63,782 nt of DNA from Candidatus Woesearchaeota archaeon (GCA_016180065.1 JACPBY010000003.1:1-63782), one strand, 5' to 3'; counted from the stretch's first letter, positions 16,461-24,509 are shown. Made by a program: numbers and translations. Notes: generated by a model from the sequence alone, not told the origin.

Positions 16461-16658
16461 TCACAAGTCCCTTCCCATTAATGTTCTTCGGTTATTTGCC
16501 TTGGCGCGTTCAACAGCAGCTTCAACAATCTTTTTGACTCTTTCTTCAGCAGCAGGCAGGAAGTCATCTGCCACGTTGTTGACTTGGGAGCCTCTTGCCT
16601 TGCTTATTTCCTTCACCAACGCGGCAATGTTTGTCTTTACAAGCAGCCCCATTTTCAT
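16461..16658 (-). CDS. Minimal histone-fold protein (65 residues)
   Basis: The reverse frame from ATG 16658 gives 65 residues. Its C-terminal half matches an archaeal histone fold of the HMf/NFYB group: NVADDFLPAAEERVKKIVEA, then VERAKANNRRTLMGRDL, where the RRTL..RD end is the usual loop-helix signature. The N-terminus (GLLVKTNIAALVKEI) would be helix 1. It starts 7 bases after the gltX stop, behind AAGGTA, so it is the distal gene of a gltX-histone unit. It would form dimers that bind DNA; it may differ from canonical histones in lacking the usual lysine-rich helix 1. Confidence 0.7.
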   Translation of the reverse strand: MKMGLLVKTNIAALVKEISKARGSQVNNVADDFLPAAEERVKKIVEAAVERAKANNRRTLMGRDL

Positions 16659-16665
16659 TACCTTG

Positions 16666-18381
16666 TCAGCTGTGGCAGTATATGAACGAAAGCTCTTTTG
16701 CCTGCTCATCCCTGCTTTCAAGCCTGCAGAACCCAAACCTCGTGAACTGCACAATCTCACCAACCTTTATGTTTGCAGCTGCAGCCTCTGCCAGGCCTTT
16801 GCTTAGGCTTCCGTCAGGCATAAGTATCTTGGCGTTCATCAGGCAGGGGTCGTCAGCAGGCAGCCACTGGATTATCATGCTGCCATTCATCCTGTAGCGC
16901 TCATACTCCACAGAGTCAAAAGTGAAGCTGCCGTTTGGCTTTTGAAAGTTCAGGCAGTCCATCAGCCTTACAAGCGAGCCTGATTTCAGCTTTGAAACCT
17001 CATCATAGTCCTTTTTTGAAACGTGAAACCTGTCCTTTGCCACGAAATGCCTTTTCCCTCCATCAGGCAGGTCAGGATGAAGCTTAAGCTCCAGCTTTCT
17101 TTCCTGCGCACCCTTCACGGTTATCTGTTTCGGGCTTTCAACGTAAAAGTACCTATTGCACTTTGGGTCAAGTATTTTCCTGTTTACTGCCGCGATAAGG
17201 TGCCAGTCAAAGTTCGTTTCAGTTGGCGAGAGGCCAACCTCTATTGCAAGCTCCCAGTATGTTTCAGGCTGTATGCCTCTCCTTCTCAAGGCTTTTATGG
17301 TGACAAGCTGCGGGTCGTCCCAGCTCTTGACCTTGCCTTCCTCCATAAGCTTTCTCAGCTCCCTTCCCTGGGTTACTGCCCCTACGACATTGAACCGGCC
17401 ATACTGTATTACTCTCTGCTTGGGCAGCTTCAGCATTTCCTTGATTTTGTCCTGAAGCTCAATTCTCATCGTGCCAAACTCGCTGCTTCTCATTACATGG
17501 GTTATGCCCATCACTCCGTCTTCAACAGAGTTGGCAAAATCGTACAGGGGCCATACGCAGTACTTTGAGCCTTGCAGGTAATGCTCGGCAAGGCTTATCC
17601 TGAAAATCACAGGATCCCGCATGACGTGGTTTGGAGACTGCATATCCCCTTTCAGCCTCAGGACTGCATCGCCAGCCCCGTATTTTTTGCCAAGCATTGA
17701 TTTCCATTCCCCAATGTTGTTTTTGGCGTCCTTGCTCCGGCAGCTGCAGCCAAAGCCCTCATGCCTCAGCTCCCTCATTTTTTCCTGGTTGCATAAGCAG
17801 ACAAAGGCATTGCCCTGCCTTATCAGCTTCTCTGCATAATCGTAAAGCATCGGCATATCATTGCTTATGTGAGCCACTTTGCTTGGCTGTATGCCCAGGT
17901 ATTTCATGTCTTCAAGCATGGCATCAGCAAATTCCTTCCTTGACAACTCAGGGTTGGTATCCTCAAACCTGACAAAGCACTTGCCGTTATACTTCTTGGC
18001 GTACATGTAGTTTATCAGAAAACTCAGGGCATGCCCTATGTGCGCATACTTGGAAGGCTCAGGAGGTATCCTTGTAACAACCTGTCCCATGACTGCGTTC
18101 TTAAGCTCAGGAAGGTCTTTCTTCTCAGCCTTTTTCTTTTCCAGCAGCTCAGGCGCCAGCCTTGCAAGCTCTTCCACTTGCTTTTCTACGCTGAGCCTGT
18201 TGACGCTTTTGAGCACATCACTGACAGCTGCAGCTATATCCTTTATCTGCGGCTTCAAGGCAGGATTCTCAGCAAGTATCTTCCCAATAACCGCTCCCGA
18301 ATTGGCCTTTCCGCCAAACTGCGCAGCGTTCTGCAGCGCATATTTCCTCATTGTTGCTTCAAAATCCTTTGGCAGCGCCAT
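16666..18381 (-). CDS. gltX: Glutamyl-tRNA synthetase, archaeal type
   Basis: This 571-residue class I synthetase charges tRNA with glutamate. The HIGH motif is intact (HIGH at 114-117, PSKYAHIGH), followed by CFVRFEDTNPELS, YDFANSVEDGVMGITHVMRSSE-type segment (shortened here), and WDDPQLVTIKALRRRGIQPE typical of the archaeal/eukaryal GluRS class, then the beta-barrel anticodon domains ending VGEIVQFTRFGFCRL. The LSTSK loop (KMSKS equivalent) that normally precedes the WDDP segment reads VTQGR here, so the catalytic lysine is replaced by Arg. Leaderless: TATA element at 18404-18414. Normal length for archaea; it is the upstream gene of the histone unit. Confidence 0.95.
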   Translation of the reverse strand: MALPKDFEATMRKYALQNAAQFGGKANSGAVIGKILAENPALKPQIKDIAAAVSDVLKSVNRLSVEKQVEELARLAPELLEKKKAEKKDLPELKNAVMGQVVTRIPPEPSKYAHIGHALSFLINYMYAKKYNGKCFVRFEDTNPELSRKEFADAMLEDMKYLGIQPSKVAHISNDMPMLYDYAEKLIRQGNAFVCLCNQEKMRELRHEGFGCSCRSKDAKNNIGEWKSMLGKKYGAGDAVLRLKGDMQSPNHVMRDPVIFRISLAEHYLQGSKYCVWPLYDFANSVEDGVMGITHVMRSSEFGTMRIELQDKIKEMLKLPKQRVIQYGRFNVVGAVTQGRELRKLMEEGKVKSWDDPQLVTIKALRRRGIQPETYWELAIEVGLSPTETNFDWHLIAAVNRKILDPKCNRYFYVESPKQITVKGAQERKLELKLHPDLPDGGKRHFVAKDRFHVSKKDYDEVSKLKSGSLVRLMDCLNFQKPNGSFTFDSVEYERYRMNGSMIIQWLPADDPCLMNAKILMPDGSLSKGLAEAAAANIKVGEIVQFTRFGFCRLESRDEQAKELSFIYCHS

Positions 18382-18403
18382 AGAAAGAGAGATTCAGGGG
18401 AGC

Positions 18404-18414
18404 GTATTTAAACT
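18404..18414 (-). promoter_or_regulatory. TATA/BRE element for gltX
   Basis: On the reverse strand AAAAAAGTTTAAATAC precedes ATG 18381 by about 25 bases, the textbook spacing for a leaderless archaeal transcript; no ribosome site is present before the start. Confidence 0.6.
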
Positions 18415-18432
18415 TTTTTGCCTGAAGGTCAC

Positions 18433-18573
18433 ATTGAAAAGTTCATCATTAAGCCAGCTTCGCCGTTGCTACTGCAAACGGTTCACTAGCCCTCCCCTCG
18501 GTTCCCGAAGGGGAGGCTGGCGAAGTCAGCGTTAAGCTGACCGAAGCTGGAGGGGCAACATGAACTTTTCAAT
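18433..18573. mobile_element. Palindromic multi-hairpin element, possible MITE
   Basis: A 141-base block is bounded by a perfect 14-bp inverted repeat, ATTGAAAAGTTCAT (18433-18446) and ATGAACTTTTCAAT (18560-18573). Inside are nested pairs: CCAGCTTCG (18454-18462) with CGAAGCTGG (18542-18550), CCTCCCCT (18491-18498) with AGGGGAGG (18509-18516), and GTCAGC (18525-18530) with GCTGAC (18536-18541). It carries no gene. The layout fits a miniature transposable element or a highly structured RNA. No clear target duplication is visible. Confidence 0.5.
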
Positions 18574-18605
18574 AACACCTGCCTGAAACGCAGTGTGCTA
18601 AAGGC

Positions 18606-19385
18606 TCAGGCTTCCAGAAACTTAACCAGCTTCTGGTCCTTGGAAATTTCCTCTTCAATTGCGGTCTTAACTTCCTTCTGCTGCAGCAAGACATTCAGGA
18701 ACCTGGTTGCTGTGCGCTTCGTGAGAATGCTCTCGAGGGCCGCAGCAAGCCTTTCAGGCTGCTTCAGTGTTGAGCTTTTAAGGATGCTGACGATAAGCTG
18801 CTCGCTTTCCTTTTTTGCAAAAAGCCTGAGCGCAGCGTCCTGCTGCAAAAGCTGCCTGAGAAGCTGCTCTTTGCTATGATGGGAAAGGGGCTTGTTCTTG
18901 TCGGTGTGGTCCTTGCTTACCAAAGATGAGATGGCCAGAGGATTTGCCATCAGGACAAACTTTACAAGCTGCAAAGCCCTCGTTATGGGGCTGCGGTAAT
19001 TCTGCCTGTCAAGCTGCGCAACAACCTCCCTCAAGACTTCCTGGAACCGGACAACGGTTATGCCAGGCAGGGAAACCTGTGCTGTGGTGACAAGGACCTT
19101 GTCATAGTCAGACTCACCGCCGAGGTAGCTGCTTATAGTGCGCTTGACAGCATCCACAACATTCGAGTCGTTAAACTTGCGCAGCAAATCAGCCTTTTCC
19201 TTTTCGCTCACAACTGCGCTTGGGCTTGAAACCGAGCAGTGAAGCTCAACATGCTGGACAGTCGGCTGGGCCTTCTGCCTTATCGCGATAATGTCAACAA
19301 CGCGATTGTTCGCGTTAATGTCAGAGACAGTGAAAAACCCCTGCCGATTCAGCCACAAATTGACAATGTCCTTCTCAGGGCTCAT
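18606..19385 (-). CDS. Hypothetical protein with nuclease-like N-terminus
   Basis: The 259-residue protein starts at ATG 19385. The first 60 residues (WLNRQGFFTVSDI, RVVDIIAIRQ, VQHVELHCSVS) have the spacing of a PD-(D/E)XK restriction-endonuclease-like core, with D and E but no clear catalytic Lys (ELH). The rest is alpha-helical with several Leu-rich repeats (LLRQLLQQDAALRLFAKKE, AALESILTKRTATRFLNVLL). No signal peptide. It is upstream of gltX, separated by the palindromic element. The fold call is a weak pattern match. Confidence 0.6.
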   Translation of the reverse strand: MSPEKDIVNLWLNRQGFFTVSDINANNRVVDIIAIRQKAQPTVQHVELHCSVSSPSAVVSEKEKADLLRKFNDSNVVDAVKRTISSYLGGESDYDKVLVTTAQVSLPGITVVRFQEVLREVVAQLDRQNYRSPITRALQLVKFVLMANPLAISSLVSKDHTDKNKPLSHHSKEQLLRQLLQQDAALRLFAKKESEQLIVSILKSSTLKQPERLAAALESILTKRTATRFLNVLLQQKEVKTAIEEEISKDQKLVKFLEA

Positions 19386-19410
19386 GAGCTACCACCCACG
19401 CTGCATATAT

Positions 19411-19453
19411 AGACAACTGCGCAGCTTATGCCACACCTTGTACGCAGTTGTCT
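19411..19453. promoter_or_regulatory. Inverted repeat in the gap before leuB
   Basis: AGACAACTGCG (19411-19421) and CGCAGTTGTCT (19443-19453) are perfect reverse complements in the 209-base gap between a minus-strand gene and the leu operon. It could be an operator for either unit or a hairpin in a leader RNA. Confidence 0.4.
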
Positions 19454-19594
19454 AATAGTAAACTGCGCTTATTCGGCCACATAACCCGCACAGTTCACTA
19501 TATCTGACTCTGCTTATAAATTTTTGTCATAAATGAACTGGTCACTATTCCAGAATAAAAACATTTTTAAGCTTACGCCGTGCCCCCGCAGCCA

Positions 19595-20725
19595 ATGGCT
19601 GCCTACAACATTGCTGTCCTGCCCGGGGACGGGATTGGGCCTGAAATAACACGGGAAGCCATAAAAGTTCTTGATGCTGTCGGCAGAAAGTTCAGCCTCA
19701 CTTTCAGTTACCGGTTTGCTGATTTTGGAGGGATTGCTTTTGACAGGCACGGGCACCCTTTTCCTGACGCAACCAAGTCAATTTGCGATGCTGCTGATGC
19801 AATAATGAAAGGACCAATTGGCGGCCCCAAGTATGATACCTTACCGGATGTTATGATGCGCCCCGAAGCAGGGGCCCTCCTTCCATTAAGGAGAAGATAT
19901 GACACTTTTGCCAATTTAAGGCCAGTTGTGCTGCAGCGTTCAATTCAAGATGCCTCCCCGCTGAAACCAGAGCGGCTGGGGAAAGGTGTGGATATCCTCA
20001 TGATACGCGAACTGGTCGGAGGCATATATTTTGGCAGAAAGGTTGAACCTGCAGAACAAGCCAGGGATGAAAAGGGCGAATGGTATGCCCTTGACGAGTG
20101 CAGATACACAGAATCGCAGGTGAAAAGAATAGCGCGTGTTGCATTCAGGCAGGCACGGCAAAGAAATTCCCCACTGCACAACATCCACAAGGCAAACGTT
20201 CTTGCGACAAGCAGGTTCTGGAACCTTATAGTCCAGGACGTGCAGAAAACAGAATTTCCAGGTGTTGAAATGAGAAACATGCTTGTAGATTCTGCAGCCA
20301 CTGCCCTTGTAACAAACCCTTCACAGTTTGGGGTAATGCTTCTTGAAAATATGCAGGGGGACATCCTGACAGATGAGGGTGGGGGCATACTGGGCTCACT
20401 CGGGCTGATGCCATCCGCATGCCTCAATCCAGAAACAGGCAGGGGCTATTATGAGCCGGCACACGGCTCTGCCCCAGATATAGCGGGGCAAAATACTGCA
20501 AACCCATACTCACAGATTGGAAGCGCTGCAATGATGCTGGCAATACGCTTTGGACTCCAGAGAGAAGCAGATGCAGTCTGGGCTGCGATGCTTAAAGTTT
20601 TTGGGGATGGCTACCGGACAGGGGAGATTAAAACGCCAAACACACCGCTCGAAAAAATTGTTTCCACATCGCAGTTCGGCGACCTCGTGGCGGAAAATGT
20701 GTCAAGGGTTGAAGTTGGGAGGTAA
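19595..20725 (+). CDS. leuB: 3-isopropylmalate dehydrogenase
   Basis: The 376-residue enzyme oxidises 3-isopropylmalate in leucine synthesis. LPGDGIGPEI opens the protein; LMIRELVGGIYFG (the LeuB-type loop), RIARVAFRQARQR, HKANVLATSRFW, the metal/substrate block DSAATALVTNPSQFGV, and YEPAHGSAPDIAGQNTANP all match. The tail length and the YFG loop fit LeuB rather than isocitrate dehydrogenase. ATG 19595 lies about 27 bases after TTTTTAAGC (19563-19571), so it is probably leaderless; the GTG at 19580 is less likely. First gene of leuBCD. Confidence 0.93.
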   Translation: MAAYNIAVLPGDGIGPEITREAIKVLDAVGRKFSLTFSYRFADFGGIAFDRHGHPFPDATKSICDAADAIMKGPIGGPKYDTLPDVMMRPEAGALLPLRRRYDTFANLRPVVLQRSIQDASPLKPERLGKGVDILMIRELVGGIYFGRKVEPAEQARDEKGEWYALDECRYTESQVKRIARVAFRQARQRNSPLHNIHKANVLATSRFWNLIVQDVQKTEFPGVEMRNMLVDSAATALVTNPSQFGVMLLENMQGDILTDEGGGILGSLGLMPSACLNPETGRGYYEPAHGSAPDIAGQNTANPYSQIGSAAMMLAIRFGLQREADAVWAAMLKVFGDGYRTGEIKTPNTPLEKIVSTSQFGDLVAENVSRVEVGR

Positions 20726-20730
20726 ACAAA

Positions 20731-22017
20731 ATGGCAGGACTTACAATAACTGAGAAGATATTCATGAGGGCAGCGGGTTTGGAAGAGCCGCCAGTGCCTG
20801 GTGAGGAATATCTGCTGAAAGTTGACTACGCCTTCGGGAATGACGTCACTGCTCCGCTTGCAATCAGCCAGCTTCTGAAACATCCTGAAGCGCTCAAGCG
20901 GCTGGGCAGGCATTTGCCGCTTGACAGGACAGCGTTTTTCCTTGACCATTTCATACCTTCGCCAAATCTTGATGCGGCGGAAACCGAGAGAATGATGAGA
21001 GCCTTTGCAAGACAATATGGCATACCGCTTTTTACAGGTGCAACTCACGGGATTGAACATGCTTACCTGCCTGAAGCCGGGCTTGTCCTGCCCGGAGATG
21101 TTGTTGCGGGCGCTGACTCGCACACGTGCACCTACGGTGGAGTGGGCGCGCTGTCTTTTGGGGTTGGCAGCACTGACCTCGCGATGATTCTGACGACAGG
21201 AATGGTCGGCATCAAATTTCCGGAACAATGGCTGTTCTCACTTGAAGGAGCACTGCAGCCGTGGGTTGACGGGAAAGACTTAATCCTGTACACTATTGGC
21301 CAGATTGGAGTCAAAGGCGCTGCAGGAAAAACAATGGAATTTACAGGAAGCGCGGCAGAACGCCTTAGCATGTCGTGCAGGCTTACAATGGCAAACATGG
21401 CAATTGAGGCAGGCGCCACAAATGGCATATTCGGGGCAGACAACGTAACGTACCAGTATTGCGAGGGAAGAGCTCAAAGAGCGTTTAATCCGGTAAGCAG
21501 CGATCCTGATGCAGCATATGCTAAAACCGTCAGCGTGGACGTGAGCGCAATAGAGCCGCAGGTGGCATTTCCCTTCCTGCCTGAAAATGCCAGACCTGTA
21601 AGCGAGGCTGCAAAGCAAAACATAGCCATACAGCAGGTCGTGATTGGAAGCTGCACAGGAGGAAGACTCGAAGACTTTGAAGCAGCTGCAAAAGTGCTGG
21701 AGGGAAGGCACCTTCATCCTGACGTAAGGGGCATAGCACTTCCCGGAACAGCAACAATTTATCTGCAACTGCAAGACAGGGGAATCCTAAGAGATTTGGT
21801 GAAGGCAGGCTTCAACGTCAGCACGCCAACCTGCGGCCCCTGTTTAGGGGCATTTTACGGGTTGCTCGCACCAGGAGAAAGAGCTGTGGCAACAACCAAC
21901 AGGAACTTTAATGCAAGAATGGGCCATACGGGGTCAGAGGTTTACCTAGCCAACGCTGCAGTGGCTGCCGCATCAGGAGTTCTTGGAAGGATAGCCCATC
22001 CAAAGGAGGTGGTATGA
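20731..22017 (+). CDS. leuC: 3-isopropylmalate dehydratase, large subunit
   Basis: The 428-residue aconitase-family protein isomerises 2- to 3-isopropylmalate with LeuD. Three [4Fe-4S] cysteines are visible: VIGSCTGGRLEDF, and STPTCGPCLGAFYG. ADSHTCTYGG and GAFGVGSTD-like segments (LSFGVGSTDLAM) match the substrate site. It begins 5 bases after the leuB stop behind GGAGG and ends directly before leuD. The archaeal/bacterial short type (about 420 residues). Confidence 0.95.
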   Translation: MAGLTITEKIFMRAAGLEEPPVPGEEYLLKVDYAFGNDVTAPLAISQLLKHPEALKRLGRHLPLDRTAFFLDHFIPSPNLDAAETERMMRAFARQYGIPLFTGATHGIEHAYLPEAGLVLPGDVVAGADSHTCTYGGVGALSFGVGSTDLAMILTTGMVGIKFPEQWLFSLEGALQPWVDGKDLILYTIGQIGVKGAAGKTMEFTGSAAERLSMSCRLTMANMAIEAGATNGIFGADNVTYQYCEGRAQRAFNPVSSDPDAAYAKTVSVDVSAIEPQVAFPFLPENARPVSEAAKQNIAIQQVVIGSCTGGRLEDFEAAAKVLEGRHLHPDVRGIALPGTATIYLQLQDRGILRDLVKAGFNVSTPTCGPCLGAFYGLLAPGERAVATTNRNFNARMGHTGSEVYLANAAVAAASGVLGRIAHPKEVV

Positions 22018-22584
22018 ATGGTGACAGACACAGGCACTGCACACTGCTATGGCAATAACGTAAATACGGACTTAATCGTCTTTGCAGGCTACCTCGCAAT
22101 TACCGACATACGAAGATTAGCAAGGCATGCCATGGAAACTGCAGGCAATGCAGATTTCCTGCAAAAGCTCCAAAGCCCTGCAGGCGTTGCAGGGGATTAC
22201 ATTGTTGCAGGCGATGATTTTGGGAGCGGCTCAAGCAGGGAGCATGCGCCAGCAGTCCTGCTTGAAAACAGGGTCGGAGCTGTTATTGCAAAGAGCTTCT
22301 CAAGGATTTTCAGAAGAAACGCAATAAACGTGGGATTTCCACTCATAGAATGCCCTGAGGCTGTTAACAGCATAAAGCAAGGCCACGAGATAGAAGTGGT
22401 ATACGACGATGGCCAGAGATATGGCACAGGCATAATACATAACCGGACTACGGGCCAGAGCTTCCATTTCCAGCCACTTAAAGGCCTAAGCCAGCTGGAG
22501 AAAGAGATAGCTGCTGCCGGCGGCGGAATGCAATGGGCAGTTAAGTTTGCAAAGCAGCTTGAGCAGGCACCCAAAGCACCATAA
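22018..22584 (+). CDS. leuD: 3-isopropylmalate dehydratase, small subunit
   Basis: The 188-residue swivelling domain of isopropylmalate isomerase. NNVNTDLIVFAGYL near the start and DDFGSGSSREHAP (the conserved substrate-binding block) are intact, followed by VGAVIAKSFSRIFRRNAINVGF. Start at ATG 22018 right after the leuC stop, with GGAGGTGG upstream. It heterodimerises with LeuC. A C-terminal tail (residues 155-188) is longer than in the shortest homologues. Confidence 0.95.
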   Translation: MVTDTGTAHCYGNNVNTDLIVFAGYLAITDIRRLARHAMETAGNADFLQKLQSPAGVAGDYIVAGDDFGSGSSREHAPAVLLENRVGAVIAKSFSRIFRRNAINVGFPLIECPEAVNSIKQGHEIEVVYDDGQRYGTGIIHNRTTGQSFHFQPLKGLSQLEKEIAAAGGGMQWAVKFAKQLEQAPKAP

Positions 22585-22607
22585 AAGCTGGCTACAACCT
22601 TGCTAAA

Positions 22608-23213
22608 ATGGCACCAATAGGAACTGTTTGCGGAATAGATGGCAAGGGCAATTATAAAGTAAGGTCACTTGACTGGCCCAGGATGGTAATCCTGACACGA
22701 AGCGGAGGACTGCATCTTAGCGACGGCACTCAAGTTGACTTTGTTGTTGATACTTTTGGAGAACATGTTGACTTTTCAAGAAGGTACCACACGGTTAAAG
22801 AGCCAAGCAAAACCGGGGGTAAAGGCTCGCAAGCTCCTGCCTCAGGCATTGAACTGGTTTTGAGGGATAATGCAACATATGACGTGCTGGTGTTAGTAAA
22901 GGGACCGATGGGTGCAACAGCCTCACATGCAATCGAAACCACAAGGGCAGGTGGAGACATCTGCGACATGCGCTATATTCTGACAGGAGGCGCTTTGGGA
23001 AGACTGGGCGCTGTTGAACTGGCAGAAGCGCTTGGAGTAAGCCCTGACAAAGTAGTATCAGATTCGTTTAGGCATGATACTCATTCATGGGGAAACACTC
23101 CAAGCGCACTTCCTTATGTTAGCGCAGTGCCAGGGAATATTTATAGGAACGCACTGGAAGCAAGGATTACCCAAGAACTGGCGAAGCGCTCCGGGCAGCT
23201 CAGAACTTCATAA
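22608..23213 (+). CDS. Hypothetical protein in the leu operon
   Basis: The 201-residue protein begins 23 bases after leuD. I do not recognise the family. The N-terminal half is beta-rich (TVCGIDGKGNYKVRSLDW, MVILTRSGGLHLSDG); the C-terminal half has alternating strands and helices (YDVLVLVKGPMGATASHAIETT, GRLGAVELAEALG). It is probably co-transcribed with leuBCD, but nothing in the sequence identifies a leucine-pathway activity. Its 3' end overlaps the TYW1 gene on the other strand by 14 bases. Confidence 0.65.
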   Translation: MAPIGTVCGIDGKGNYKVRSLDWPRMVILTRSGGLHLSDGTQVDFVVDTFGEHVDFSRRYHTVKEPSKTGGKGSQAPASGIELVLRDNATYDVLVLVKGPMGATASHAIETTRAGGDICDMRYILTGGALGRLGAVELAEALGVSPDKVVSDSFRHDTHSWGNTPSALPYVSAVPGNIYRNALEARITQELAKRSGQLRTS

Positions 23214-24141
23214 TCCTGCCCTCCAAGCCTTTCCGCACCATCAGCACAACCCTGCTTTCCTCCTGCTCATCAACGATTTTATAGCCGCACTTTGCGGCAA
23301 CAAGCTTTGCAAACGCCCTTATTTCTGCGTGGGACGCCATGTTCTCCTTTTCCAGATTCTCCCGGGAAGTTCCAACCCACATGTAGCTCTTCGCCTCAAC
23401 AAACATCGGGCTAGCCCGCTTGATTAGCGCTGCAAATTCCCTCACATACTGCGGCAGCAGGGTGATGCCTTTGATAAGCGTAAGGCGGATGGCTGTCCTG
23501 GTCTTTTCTTCTTTTCCAATCTGCTGCAAAACATCAAGGCTGCGAAGAAGCCTCTGCCACCCATCCTTATACATCGGCTTATCAATTGCCTTGAAAAGGC
23601 GCTCATCAGGAGCACTGACTGAAACGTAAAGCTGAGTTGGAAGCGGAATTTTGGCAATGACTTCAGGAAGCTGGCCGTTTGTGACGAGAAAGCTCGTGCA
23701 GCCTCGGCGGTGAATTTCTGAAATAAGCTTTCCAAGCTGCGGATATGCAGTGCTTTCACCTGTCAGCGAGATTGCAAAGTGCAGCGGCTTCTTTGACTCC
23801 TGAAACTTCAGGAAGTCAACACTTTCATGGCCCCCAAAGCCTGACAAAAGCTTAAGCTGAGCTTTCACTGCAGCATCAACAACCTTTGCAGGGTCGTCAA
23901 CCTTGCCAAACGGAGAGTTGTTCCTTTTCCTCCAGCAGAAGACGCAGCCCAGGCTGCAGAAGTTTGCAGCAACAGTCATTTGGATGCATCTGTGCGATTG
24001 CATACCATAGAACTTCTGCTTGTAGCAAGCGCCCTTCCCTGCAATGCTCTTGGCAGTGTAATGGCAGGTCTTGCAGGCTGAGTGCTCGCCAATAAAGCGA
24101 TAGCCCTGCTTTTCCAGAAGCTTGCGGTAAGCGGAGTCCAT
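23200..24141 (-). CDS. taw1: TYW1/Taw1-type radical SAM enzyme (wyosine tRNA modification)
   Basis: The 313-residue radical SAM enzyme makes the tricyclic wyosine precursor of tRNA-Phe at position 37 from N1-methylguanosine. The radical SAM CxxxCxxC is FCSLGCVFCW (C62, C66, C69), and the second-cluster CX12CX12C set is C26, C39 and C52, matching the archaeal TYW1 arrangement. FYGMQSHRCIQMT, AISLTGESTAYP and VEAKSYMWVGTSR are the family's other blocks. The start is ATG 24141, about 25 bases after TTAAATTA (reverse strand), so it is probably leaderless. The flavodoxin domain of eukaryotic TYW1 is absent, as expected. Confidence 0.93.
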   Translation of the reverse strand: MDSAYRKLLEKQGYRFIGEHSACKTCHYTAKSIAGKGACYKQKFYGMQSHRCIQMTVAANFCSLGCVFCWRKRNNSPFGKVDDPAKVVDAAVKAQLKLLSGFGGHESVDFLKFQESKKPLHFAISLTGESTAYPQLGKLISEIHRRGCTSFLVTNGQLPEVIAKIPLPTQLYVSVSAPDERLFKAIDKPMYKDGWQRLLRSLDVLQQIGKEEKTRTAIRLTLIKGITLLPQYVREFAALIKRASPMFVEAKSYMWVGTSRENLEKENMASHAEIRAFAKLVAAKCGYKIVDEQEESRVVLMVRKGLEGRIMKF

Positions 24142-24338
24142 ACGCGGCAGCAATGGCAGCGGTAATTTAACCTTTTCGGAAGCTGATGAGCAAAAAAAGA
24201 AGAAAGCAGAACCTGATAAATGCTTGGTCGCCAGACTATGATTAAAAGCATAAGCTAATATTTAATGCTTTCGCCAAAGACCAGAAGTGTGAATTTGTTA
24301 TTTTCGGTTTTACCGAAAAGTTTTCGAAAAATTGGGCT

Positions 24339-24452
24339 GCCGCGGTGGCAGAACCTGGTGATTGCGCCAGCTGATAAGCTGGTGAGGGTCGCCAGACTCT
24401 CATGCGGGTTCAAATTCAACCAGAATGGCTGATGAGAATCCCGCCCGCGGCG
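24339..24452 (+). tRNA. Class II tRNA-like gene with T-loop insertion and odd anticodon loop
   Basis: GCCGCGG (24339-24345) pairs with CCGCGGC (24445-24451). The D stem is GCAG/TTGC (24348-24351/24362-24365). The anticodon stem is CCAGC/GCTGG (24367-24371/24378-24382) around a six-base loop TGATAA; opening the last pair gives an 8-base loop with CTGATAA, resembling Ile-GAT. A 7-bp variable stem (24383-24389/24396-24402) marks a Ser/Leu-type class II tRNA. The T stem GCGGG/CCCGC (24404-24408/24440-24444) encloses TTCAAAT plus 24 extra bases (24416-24439). The base after the acceptor is G, as in tRNA-Ser. Identity is unresolved. Confidence 0.6.
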
Positions 24453-24454
24453 CC

Positions 24455-24483
24455 CCTTCTACTATGCTCTCAGAAGGTTTTTT
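24455..24483 (+). terminator. Hairpin plus T-run after the tRNA
   Basis: CCTTCT (24455-24460) pairs with AGAAGG (24472-24477), followed by six T residues at 24478-24483. It is positioned three bases after the tRNA. The T-run with the following ATA also serves as a TATA element for dph2. Confidence 0.55.
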
Positions 24484-24509
24484 ATAGCTGCTGTCACTTA
24501 CGAAGCCAT

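Noticed and set aside
16461..16763. A frameshifted extension of GluRS.
   Set aside because: GluRS already ends with the normal family C-terminus (VQFTRFGFCRL...), and the other frame makes good sense as a separate histone-fold protein with its own start.
24416..24439. A C/D-box guide RNA inside the tRNA insertion, because TGATGA (C-box-like) is present.
   Set aside because: At 24 bases it is too short to hold C, D and guide segments, and no D-box with proper spacing is seen.
24402..24509. An upstream extension of dph2 into the tRNA gene.
   Set aside because: The extension lies within the tRNA and upstream of the TATA element; no Dph2-like sequence is encoded there.
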